A stretch of DNA of 64,000 bases from Planctomycetota bacterium (GTDB taxonomy: Bacteria > Planctomycetota > UBA1135 > UBA2386): positions 62,001 through 126,000 of the forward strand of contig JANQJF010000083.1 in assembly GCA_028281765.1 (NCBI GenBank), read 5' to 3'. Positions 17,490-25,800 of the stretch are shown here, piece by piece. A model generated the notes under the pieces. The model saw only the letters and a program-made list of their open reading frames with translations, was not told the DNA's origin and ran no database searches. The position numbers and the translations under genes were made by a program. Every line of letters begins with the position of its first letter. Position 1 is the stretch's first letter.

Positions 17490-18002
17490 TCAGCGGCGAT
17501 TGCCCGTAGCGTCGATGCCGCCGGGCGTAGACCGCCCGCCGCCGGGCTGCTTGCGCGACGAGAACATCTTCTCGAGGGCGCCGTACTGGTACTCCGACTC
17601 GTCGTTGTAGCCCCTCAGCTGCAGATCGAGGTCGATCCTTCGGGCACCGACCAGCGTGAGTCGGCGCATGCTGCGGGAGCCACCACGCGCTTCGTAGACC
17701 GCGAGCTGCTTGGATTCGGTGTCGATGACGTAGAGCACCGACGTGCCGACGCCGTAGCTGCCGGTCACCGCGAGGATGCCGTTGGCCGACTGGGAACCGC
17801 CGCTGCCCTCGGAATACATGAGGACCTCCTTGTTCGCGGTCTCGTTCTCGAGCACGACGGGGCCGGTCGGCGGGAGCGTGGGTTCTTGCGTCGTGTCCAC
17901 GCCCTGGGCCGAGAGGCCCGGGGTCGCCGTGTTGCGACCGGCGAGGAACGCCATGGCAACCGCGAGGATCAGCGCGGCGATGGCAAAGGCGTTGTTCTTC
18001 AT
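17490..18002 (-). CDS. Small membrane-anchored or secreted protein, unknown function
   Basis: 170 residues. The N-terminal segment NNAFAIAALILAVAMAFLAG is an uncleaved anchor or signal peptide. After a Pro/Thr linker, residues about 70-130 (NGILAVTGSYGVGTSVLYVI, then QLAVYEARGG and RRLTLVGARRIDLDLQLRGY) form a probable beta sheet with a regular hydrophobic pattern. The C-terminus is Gly/Pro/Arg rich. No enzyme motif is seen and I do not recognise a named family. A TAGAAT -10-like hexamer followed by CCCGCG lies about 30 bases upstream of the ATG at 18002, so this gene probably has its own promoter. It lies between a histidine kinase gene and the HTH membrane protein gene. Confidence 0.7.
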   Translation of the reverse strand: MKNNAFAIAALILAVAMAFLAGRNTATPGLSAQGVDTTQEPTLPPTGPVVLENETANKEVLMYSEGSGGSQSANGILAVTGSYGVGTSVLYVIDTESKQLAVYEARGGSRSMRRLTLVGARRIDLDLQLRGYNDESEYQYGALEKMFSSRKQPGGGRSTPGGIDATGNRR

Positions 18003-18037
18003 GGGTCGAAGGGATTCAGGGTCTGAGGGGGCGCGGG

Positions 18038-18043
18038 ATTCTA
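18038..18043 (-). promoter_or_regulatory. Candidate -10 element (TAGAAT) for small membrane protein gene
   Basis: Minus-strand TAGAAT is 5 of 6 to consensus and is followed by CCCGCG, as before several other genes here. It predicts a leader of about 29 bases. No clear -35. Confidence 0.45.
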
Positions 18044-18096
18044 GCCTGGATCCGGGGTCGGCCTCGCCGTGGAGTCGTGCAAAATCGCGCGGGGCA

Positions 18097-19563
18097 TCAT
18101 CCCGCAGGCTCGATCGGCATCCGAATCGTCACCGTGAACCCCGCACCGGGCTCCGACTCGACCTCCAAGCGGCCGCCGTGGTTGTCGATGATCTGGTGGC
18201 TGATGAACATGCCGAGGCCGCTCGCGTCGGGCCGCCCCTTGCCGGAGTAGAACGGGTCCATGACGAACGCGAGGTCGTCGGGAGCCATCCCCGGCCCGTT
18301 GTCGGCGATGCGGATCACGACCTGCTCGCCCTCCTCGACCGCGGTGACCGCGACGTAGCGCGGCTCCGGGCGTCCCTGGAGCACGTCGAGCGAGTTGATG
18401 AACACGTTGAGCAGCACCTGCTGGAACTCGTGAGCGTCCCCGTGCAGCTCCGGCAGGTCGTCGGGCAGCTCGATGCGCAGTTCGACGTTCTCCTGGGAAA
18501 AGCGGTGGGCCGCGAGGCCGTGCGCGCCGTCGAGGGCAGACCGAATCGTGAACGGCACGGGCTCGATCTGCCGAGGCGTGAAGTCGAGCACTCGGCGCGC
18601 GATGCCCCCCACCCGCTCGAGCCCTTCACGGATCAGGTCGACGTAGCGCCGGTCGCGATCGCTGAGCCCTTCGCTCTCGGCGATCCGTCGCACGGCGTTG
18701 AGCATGCCGCCGATCGGGTTGTTGATCTCGTGCGCGATCCCCGCCGCGAGCGTGCCCATCGACGCGAGGCGCGCGGAGCGCAGCAGCGCGTGCTGGCGGC
18801 GCTCCGCGATCTCCGTCGCGCGCTTGACCTCGCGTTCGAGCTCATCGCGGTGCCCGTCGACGCGCGCCGCCATCTCGTTGAACGCGTCGATGAAGCGGGC
18901 GAGTTCCTGCGCACCTGCGATCGCGGGCATCTGCACGCCGGGCCGCTGCGCGCCGACGCTCGCCGCCGCGGCGCCGAGGTCGTGCAGTGGCTTCACGACG
19001 CCGCGCTCGATCAGGACGTACGCGATGCCGCCGAACAGCAGCCCGCCGATCAGCATCGGGATCATGTACGCCGACAGGGGCAAACGCGGCGGAGCGGGCA
19101 CGATCGGCTCGAACCAGGCGCCACCGACGACGTCGCCATCGAGCTCGATAGGCAGGCAGTAGCCGGATCCGGCGAGCACGGCGCTGCGCGACTCCATCGC
19201 GGCTCGGATGCCGGCGCGGACGTCGCCGAGCGGGAAGGTCACCGGATCGCGGTGCCTCGCTCCGATCGGATTGACGTCGACCGAACCCGGTGCACCCGAC
19301 GGCGTGTTCGTGATCAGCACGTCGCGGAAGAACGAACGGAACGCGTTCGGTCCGCGCCGCGCGATCTCCTCGACCGCGCCGAACTCCCCGGACTCCTTGG
19401 GGTCGTAGGCGAACGAAAGGACCTGCCGGAAGAAGTCGTTGTGGTACTGCGGCACGCGCCGCAGCCAGTCGCTCTGCGCGAGATGCCACGCGATTTGCAC
19501 ACACGCGATCACCGCCACGATGACGACGAACGCGACGAGCAGCAGACGGCGTCGCAGAGACAT
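18097..19563 (-). CDS. Membrane sensor histidine kinase
   Basis: 488 residues. Two membrane segments near residues 5-27 and 165-188 flank a periplasmic sensor region of about 140 residues. A HAMP-like linker follows, then a HisKA dimerisation domain with the phosphorylated histidine in IAHEINNPIGGML near residue 276, and an HATPase_c domain with N box (NVFINSLDV), G1 (DNGPGM) and G2 (GLGMFIS). The HEINNP sequence places it with NtrB/ZraS-like kinases. No response regulator gene is adjacent, so its partner is encoded elsewhere. The gene starts eight bases before the stop of the upstream GspF/PilC-like gene region, implying one transcript. The signal sensed is unknown. Confidence 0.92.
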   Translation of the reverse strand: MSLRRRLLLVAFVVIVAVIACVQIAWHLAQSDWLRRVPQYHNDFFRQVLSFAYDPKESGEFGAVEEIARRGPNAFRSFFRDVLITNTPSGAPGSVDVNPIGARHRDPVTFPLGDVRAGIRAAMESRSAVLAGSGYCLPIELDGDVVGGAWFEPIVPAPPRLPLSAYMIPMLIGGLLFGGIAYVLIERGVVKPLHDLGAAAASVGAQRPGVQMPAIAGAQELARFIDAFNEMAARVDGHRDELEREVKRATEIAERRQHALLRSARLASMGTLAAGIAHEINNPIGGMLNAVRRIAESEGLSDRDRRYVDLIREGLERVGGIARRVLDFTPRQIEPVPFTIRSALDGAHGLAAHRFSQENVELRIELPDDLPELHGDAHEFQQVLLNVFINSLDVLQGRPEPRYVAVTAVEEGEQVVIRIADNGPGMAPDDLAFVMDPFYSGKGRPDASGLGMFISHQIIDNHGGRLEVESEPGAGFTVTIRMPIEPAG

Positions 19564-19570
19564 GCGCCGA

Positions 19571-20716
19571 CTATAGAGCGTCCATGAGCTCGAGCAGCGG
19601 CGAGAACAGCGCGAACACGATGAATCCGACGACCACAGCGAGCACGACGATCATGCCGGTCTCGACGACCTTGAACGTCGCGTCGATCGTGCGGTCCACC
19701 TCGGTCTCGTAGCGGTCCGCGATCTTCGACAGCATGCGGTCGAGTTCACCGGTCTGCTCGCCGACGTCGACCATGTTGACAACCATGTCGTTGAACATCC
19801 CGCTCTCGCCGAGCGGCACGGCGATGCCCGCGCCCTCGCGGATGCTCGCGTGCACCATGTTGACGGCGTTCGACATCGGGATGTTGTTCAGCGAGTCCCG
19901 CACGATCTCGAGCGCACCGAGGTGCGGCACGCCGCTCTGGATCAGCGTGCCGAACGTCCGCGTGAAGCGCGCGACGAGCGACTTGCCGAGCAGGTTGCCG
20001 AACACCGGAATCTTCAAGAGGAACGAATCGCGCCCCTTCCGATACCCGGGCACGCGCGTCACGAGCAACACGTGGATCGAGTAGACCGCGACGATGCCGA
20101 GCAGATACGCCCACCACCAGCTGGAGAGGTGTTCGCCGACCTTGATGATCGTCTGCGTCGACCATGGCATGCGCTCGAGGCTGCCGAACTGCTGCTCGAA
20201 GATCTCTTTGAACTTCGGGATCACGGCGACGAACACGATCACGAGAACCGCGATCGCGACGACGACGATCGTGACCGGGTACGCCATCGCGCCCTTGACG
20301 CGCGACTTGATCTCCTCGGCCTTCTCCATGAAGGCGGCGAGTCGATTCAGGATCTCTTCCTGCACACCACCGGCCTCGCCCGCGCGGACCATGTTGGTGT
20401 AGAGGTCATCGAAGATCGGATGCTTCGCGAGCGCTTCGGACAGCGCGGTGCCGCCCTCGACGTCGTCGACGACCTCGGCGACGGTGCGCTGCAGCAGACC
20501 CGGCGCCATCTGACCCTCGAGGATCCGCAGGCACTTCGCGATTGGAATGCCGGCGTCGAGCAGGACCGCGAGCTGGCTCGTGAACTCGGCCAGCGCCGCC
20601 GCCGACACGCGGCGACCGCCGCCGAGCCGGGCCTTGGGTTTCTTCGAATCGGCGGCCGTTGCCGCGGCCGCCTGCGGCTTCGGCGCGGCGACCTTTCGTT
20701 GCAGTCTCTTGGCCAT
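19571..20716 (-). CDS. Type II secretion / type IV pilus inner-membrane protein (GspF/PilC family)
   Basis: 381 residues. Platform protein that couples the assembly ATPase to pseudopilin or pilin polymerisation in the inner membrane. Seen: two GspF domains, the first with FTSQLAVLLDAGIPIAKCLR and LYTNMVRAGEAGGVQEEI, the second with FTRTFGTLIQSGVPHLGALE and NMVDVGEQTGELDRML, and three membrane segments near 160-185, 215-235 and 350-378. ATG at 20716 is chosen because the first GspF motif follows a short basic, Ala-rich lead; the longer upstream frame is Arg/Pro rich and not protein-like. There is no strong Shine-Dalgarno. No pilB, pilT or prepilin gene is next to it, so it is an orphan here and works with components encoded elsewhere. 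Confidence 0.93.
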   Translation of the reverse strand: MAKRLQRKVAAPKPQAAAATAADSKKPKARLGGGRRVSAAALAEFTSQLAVLLDAGIPIAKCLRILEGQMAPGLLQRTVAEVVDDVEGGTALSEALAKHPIFDDLYTNMVRAGEAGGVQEEILNRLAAFMEKAEEIKSRVKGAMAYPVTIVVVAIAVLVIVFVAVIPKFKEIFEQQFGSLERMPWSTQTIIKVGEHLSSWWWAYLLGIVAVYSIHVLLVTRVPGYRKGRDSFLLKIPVFGNLLGKSLVARFTRTFGTLIQSGVPHLGALEIVRDSLNNIPMSNAVNMVHASIREGAGIAVPLGESGMFNDMVVNMVDVGEQTGELDRMLSKIADRYETEVDRTIDATFKVVETGMIVVLAVVVGFIVFALFSPLLELMDAL

Positions 20717-20738
20717 GCTAGGGACGCGTCCGTGCGAG

Positions 20739-20760
20739 GAAGGCGAGAGGGAGCGCCTTC
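20739..20760 (-). other. Stem-loop upstream of GspF/PilC-like gene
   Basis: GAAGGCG (20739-20745) and CGCCTTC (20754-20760) pair around an 8-base loop, about 23 bases before the ATG at 20716 and about 90 bases after the PP2C stop. It may be a weak terminator for the upstream unit or a leader structure. Confidence 0.35.
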
Positions 20761-20850
20761 GTGGTTCGGGATCGGGGCGTATCGTGGAGATGTAGCGCGG
20801 GTGCGGCAAGGGGCAACTGCCGGGACCATGGGAACGCCCCGGATCGGCCG

Positions 20851-21747
20851 TCAGGGCAGGAGATCCGTGACGCTCCAGCCGAACAGCAGCTTGGCGCCGG
20901 CGAAGGCCGCAATCAGCGAGCTCAACGCGAGCAGCACCCACGGCCATCGCGGCGGACGCACGACCAGTTCGCGCGCCGCGAGTCGAAGGCTCGACTCCTC
21001 GGTGGGCAGGTCGACTTCGCGCGGCGACCCGAAGTCCCCCACGTGCGCGATCCGCACGACGACCGCCGTCGCGTTGTCGGTGCCTCCGGCCTCGATCGCG
21101 TCCGCGACGAGGCGCTCCGCCGCGGTCTGCACGGAGGACATCCGGAGCAGCGTCGCGAGTGCATCGTCGTCGAGCCGGCCCCAGACTCCGTCGGTCAGCA
21201 GCGCGAACGTATCTCCCGGCTCGGGACGGAGCTCCTGGATGTCGACCTCTTCGGAATCACGACCCGCGCCGACGCAGCGCGTCAGCAGGTGCCGCGGCTC
21301 CTCGACCGCGTGGTCTTCGGTCAGCTGCTCGAACGCGCCGTCGCGGAGCCGCACGCAGCGTGAGTCGCCGACGTGCCCCACGACAAGCAGGCCACCGTGG
21401 TAGCCGATCGCGGTCATCGTCGTGCCCATGTCCGCGAGCTGCGGGCTCGACAGGGACGCGCGGTGCACTTCTCGGGCCGCGGCGTCGAATCCCTTCGACA
21501 TGCGCTCGACGAGCGTGCCGGCTTCGTCCTGCAAGAACGACCCGGTCAGCCCGCGCACCGCGATGCGGCTCGCTTCGGCGCCGCCCGCGACGCCTCCCAT
21601 GCCGTCCGCGATCACGAACAGACGACCCCGCTGCTGCAGCTGCGCGAGCTCGGTCGGTTCGAGCACGACGAAGTCGTCCTCGTTCGCACCGCGCACGGGG
21701 CCGGTGTGGGTCGCCACTCCGACCTCGATGTCGTCTCGGATGATCAA
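20851..21747 (-). CDS. PP2C-family Ser/Thr protein phosphatase with C-terminal membrane anchor
   Basis: 298 residues. Metal-dependent phosphatase expected to reverse Hanks-kinase phosphorylation. Seen: GANEDDFVV near residues 20-28, VIADGMGG (45-52) with the metal-binding aspartate, GTTMTAIGYHGG, VGHVGDSR, LLTDGVWG and GGTDNATAVVV, which together give a full set of metal and phosphate ligands. A membrane segment near residues 268-290 anchors it with the catalytic domain in the cytoplasm, unlike soluble PP2Cs. The TTG at 21747 overlaps the TGA of the lipoprotein gene (TTGA), and that gene in turn overlaps the kinase-FGE gene. This places kinase, lipoprotein and phosphatase in one coupled unit, and the phosphatase probably acts on the kinase or its targets. 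Confidence 0.93.
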   Translation of the reverse strand: MIIRDDIEVGVATHTGPVRGANEDDFVVLEPTELAQLQQRGRLFVIADGMGGVAGGAEASRIAVRGLTGSFLQDEAGTLVERMSKGFDAAAREVHRASLSSPQLADMGTTMTAIGYHGGLLVVGHVGDSRCVRLRDGAFEQLTEDHAVEEPRHLLTRCVGAGRDSEEVDIQELRPEPGDTFALLTDGVWGRLDDDALATLLRMSSVQTAAERLVADAIEAGGTDNATAVVVRIAHVGDFGSPREVDLPTEESSLRLAARELVVRPPRWPWVLLALSSLIAAFAGAKLLFGWSVTDLLP

Positions 21748-22847
21748 TCGCGCGCCTCTTCGAGTTCCCCGAGTGCGAACGTCGTCGACGACGCGCGCCC
21801 ACCCACGGTCTGCACGAGCAGCTGCGCGAACTTCGCGCCCGGCGGCCGCTCGAACGACGACTCGTACAGGATCTGACCGGCCTCGTGCTTCGCGCTCGCG
21901 AGGAGCTGCCGGGAGAACGCTGGATCACGCACGCGCTGCCCGTCGATCGTCAGGCGCACGAAGCTGACGCCCTCGACGCTCGTCACGCGCACCCCGACGC
22001 GGCCGTCTACGTCGAAGAGCGACATGGCCGCCGGCGCGCTCGCGAGCAGGTCGTTGCGGCACGCCGCGCTCTTCAGATCCTGCGCGAGCAAGAAGAGCAA
22101 GCGCCGCGTCGTCGAACGGCGCACCTGATCGACCACGCGCACGTCGTCGCTGCCGACCCAGAAGGGCGGGATGATGATCGACTGGACGAGACCCCAGATG
22201 TCGGTGCGGTCGAGCAGCGCGAGATCGACCGGATCCCCGTCGAACAGACTCTCGTAGACGACCTGCCCGTCGTGGACGTCCCGCAGCGCCACGTGCAGCT
22301 TCGCGCTCGACTCGTAGGTGTGATCGGGGATCACCATGCCGATGCCGAGCAGGAGCCACGCGATCGCCGTCACCGGCCAACGCGAGTTGATGCCGTACTC
22401 GTTCACCGGTCCGTCTTCGAGGCGCTCGACGACGAGCAGATAGTCGTGGCCGCGCTGCGCGGCGTCTTCCAAGAAGACGCGCAGGGCACCGTCGCCGACG
22501 GACACGGGCCCGTGGAGGTCCGCGAGGAGTTCACGGCCGTTCACGGGCCGCGTATCCCGATCGACGCGCACGAACACGCGCGCCTGCCGGAGCGCCTTCG
22601 CCAGGACCTCGAGCCCGACCGCCTCGCGCGGTGCGCGGCCTTCCTCGAGCGACCCGTACGTGCGGTCCAGCACGTTGTCGCCCGGCGTCTTCTCGAGGAA
22701 CGCACCACCGGTGACCATGACCGAGTACGGAGCGGGCGGCGACTCGGCGAGAGTCGCGAGATCCGAGGGCGCGACCGAGCGACACCCGACGGCCATCGCC
22801 GCCAGCGCGAGCACGGTTCCGACTTGCCTCGTTCTGCCCCACATCAT
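21744..22847 (-). CDS. Putative lipoprotein between kinase and phosphatase, unknown function
   Basis: 367 residues. A signal peptide ends AVGC with the cysteine near residue 22, a lipobox. The rest is predicted to be alpha/beta with segments such as SVGDGALRVFLEDAAQRGHD and KLHVALRDVHDGQVVYES, which resemble outer-membrane assembly or adhesin-like lipoproteins that stabilise structures in the periplasm. One hydrophobic run (WPVTAIAWLLLGIGMVI) near residue 160 may be a loop or a membrane-contacting segment. No named family is recognised. Both ends overlap neighbours by four bases: ATGA with the kinase-FGE gene upstream and TTGA with the PP2C gene downstream. It may serve as the extracytoplasmic partner of the kinase sensor region. 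Confidence 0.75.
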   Translation of the reverse strand: MMWGRTRQVGTVLALAAMAVGCRSVAPSDLATLAESPPAPYSVMVTGGAFLEKTPGDNVLDRTYGSLEEGRAPREAVGLEVLAKALRQARVFVRVDRDTRPVNGRELLADLHGPVSVGDGALRVFLEDAAQRGHDYLLVVERLEDGPVNEYGINSRWPVTAIAWLLLGIGMVIPDHTYESSAKLHVALRDVHDGQVVYESLFDGDPVDLALLDRTDIWGLVQSIIIPPFWVGSDDVRVVDQVRRSTTRRLLFLLAQDLKSAACRNDLLASAPAAMSLFDVDGRVGVRVTSVEGVSFVRLTIDGQRVRDPAFSRQLLASAKHEAGQILYESSFERPPGAKFAQLLVQTVGGRASSTTFALGELEEARD

Positions 22848-25800
22848 CGAGCCCGCACTTTGTCGACGAATCGAGCGCCACCGGCAAGCCGCATTCCGAC
22901 GAACGCGAGCGTGGCGTCGCGATCGCGACTAGAGGGCTCGCGGCCGTCGCGCCTCAGGTTCTGGCAGCGCGTGACTCCCGGGACCCGGGGCGACAGGTAT
23001 TCGCCGCTCGCGATCTCGCGGCCCGAGATGCCGTCGATCAAACCGGCGACTTCGCCGTTCGCGAGGCCACGCACGGCGCCGATCCGCGCAAAGAACGACT
23101 GCAGCGCCTGCGCACTCGACGGCAGCTGGCCGAGCGCGAACTGCTCGGCTCGCTGCAGGTGGCGCTCGTGATCGGACAGCCACTCGCGCAGCAGCGGCTC
23201 GCCGTCGACACCGAAGCTGAAGGGCAAGTCGGCCACCCATTCCCGAACCCCGAAGTCGAGCCCCACGAGCTCGAACCCGAGCTCGGTGCGCACGACGTCG
23301 CCGACTTCTCGCGATCGTTCGACCGTCGGCGGCCAGCGCGTCGGGTCATCGAGAAAGTTCGTCGCGGACTCGAAGGCCTTGCGGCGGCAGCGGCGCGTGC
23401 CGTTGAGGCGGGTGTCCCCACCCCGCTCGCCGAGCGCGGCCGCTTCGAGCTCGACGCCGAGCGGCAGGCGGAGCAGCGCGGGGTCCCCGGCGATGAGGAA
23501 GCCGAGCAACCGAACGACGGTGTAGCACTGGAAGTAGTCGATCCCGGTTACGGGCCGATTCGGTCCGGCCGCCCGACCATCCGCCCAGCTCACGCTCCCT
23601 TCTCGGAACGACGGCAACAGCTCCGCGGCGGTCAGGCGCTCCGCGCCGAGCGGGTCCGCCGCGTGCACGAACCGACGCCACTGCTGCGCCGGCGTCGCGG
23701 ACACGCGCACCAATCCACGCCGCACGATCACGTCGTACTGCGCACGCGTGAGTTCGGCGTGCTGCAAGAACACGACGCCGACGTTTCGCACGTCCTGCAC
23801 TGGAAGGGGACGGAAACTCCCGCGCACCGACGAGTCGCTCGGCACGGGATCGACGAACACCGGACCCGGCCCCAGCGACGGGACCATCACGATGGACTCG
23901 AGACCTTCGATGCTCGTATCGAACAGCTCGCCGAGACGCACCGGCGCGAGCGAGCTGCGCACCGGCTGCATGGGCAGCGCGAACTCGAAGTCACCGGCCG
24001 GAGTCTCGAGCCGGACCTCGACCTCGAATCGCCCGCTGCCGCGGAACTCCTCTTCCGGCATCGTCGTCAGTCCGGCGGCCGCGGACACCTGTTCGAACGT
24101 CGCGTTGAACTCCAGTCGAGCCTCGGCGCCGTCCTCGCTCACGGCGAACGACCGCGGCGACAGTCGTTCGCGCCCGACCTGCAACGCGATACCCGCAGCG
24201 GAGTCGAACGGAATCGCGCACCGCACGGTGAACGCCGTCGGCTGACCGTGCTCTACGCGGATGACGGGCTCGAGGGTCGCGCACGGCTGCGGGTGGTAGA
24301 AGAACTCGGCCACGCGCTGGACGCGATGTCCGTCGCCTCCGGCGCACATCGCCGCAGGCTCGTCCCCGACCCACACCTCGACGGTGCGCCCGAGCGGATC
24401 CACGAGCTCGACGCCGATCGTATTCATGCCCTGCCGGACCTCGATCGCGCGCACGACGTCTCCGTCGGCGGTGATCGGCGGCGTGACCTCGAGCGCTTCG
24501 AGGAACTCCGGATTCCCGACCCAGACGGAGCCGCGCAGCATGCGCACGTCGGGAACCCGCCAGTCCCACGCGACACCCTCGGAGACGGAGACGCCGTTCG
24601 CTTCCGAACGCAGCACGGCGCCGTCGACGAACTGTCGTAGGAATCGCGTGTCCGGCAGCTTGGGCAGACGCAGCGAGGGTGTCGCGCTGCTGACCAGGAA
24701 CGACAGCGGACGCACGGAGGGCCCGTCGACGTTCTCGACTTCGCCGACGGGCTCGAGCTGCACCGCGATCTCGTGGCGGCCGTCGGGAAGCGCCGGCACA
24801 CGCAGACGCCACTCGCCGTCGTCGCCCGGCTCGATCGCGACGGCCCGCGCCGCGCCGACCGAATCGGTCGCCACGCCGCGCCGCGGCCGGTAGAGCGGAT
24901 TGCACTGCATGCCGAGGACGACTTCGCCACCGTCAGCGAGGTAGAGACCGTCCCATACGGCAGCCCGCCCGTCGCGGATCGCGAACACGACGTTCGAGTC
25001 TCGGACCTCGAACCGCCAGACCTCGGCGAACTGCTCGCTGTCGTTGCCCCACTTGTCCTCGAGCCGCACGCGGTAGGTCCCGTTCTGGAACGGGGGATCC
25101 GTGTCACCGGGCACGAGCACGAAGTCGATCTTGTCGCCGAGCGGCTCCGCGTCGCGCAAGCGCAAGACGGCGCCGTCCGGACCACGCACCGAGACGTCCA
25201 GGTCCGGCTCCGCGTCGTCGAGCCGCAGTCGAACGCTCGCACCGCCCCCGTCGTACGGAATCACCGTCGGAGCCGAGACGATGTCGGGGGCCCGCAGATC
25301 GAAGTGCGACCAGCCCAGCACGTCCGAACGCGCGACGTTGCCCGCGACGTCGACGCATTCGACGTGCAGATCGATCGCGCCGTAATCGCCGACACCCGGG
25401 AACGCATCCCCGAGAAGCTCGAGGACGTCGTAGTTGCCCGAGTCGACGGGGAACCGCTGCGGCGACTCACCCGCGACGAACACGACGAGCTCGGTCCGCC
25501 GGATCGTGCCGACGTCCACCGCCTCGATCGTCAAGCGGGCCTTCCCGTTGAGCGCGGCCTCGTCGGTGGTCCCGTCGTGCTGGAGGTCGATCTCGGGCGC
25601 CGTGTCGTCGACGCGCAGTCTCGCGTACGCGAGCGGCGGCAAACCGGCGACGCGAAACTCGAGGTCGAGTTCGCCGCTGCCCACGGCGGAATGGCCCGCG
25701 AGCCGCGGCACGATCCAGGCCTGCTCGTCGACGCTCGCCGAAATCGAGAGCGTCGCGCCGTCCACGGTCGGGTTGAGCGCGAGCGAGTCCACGATGCGTC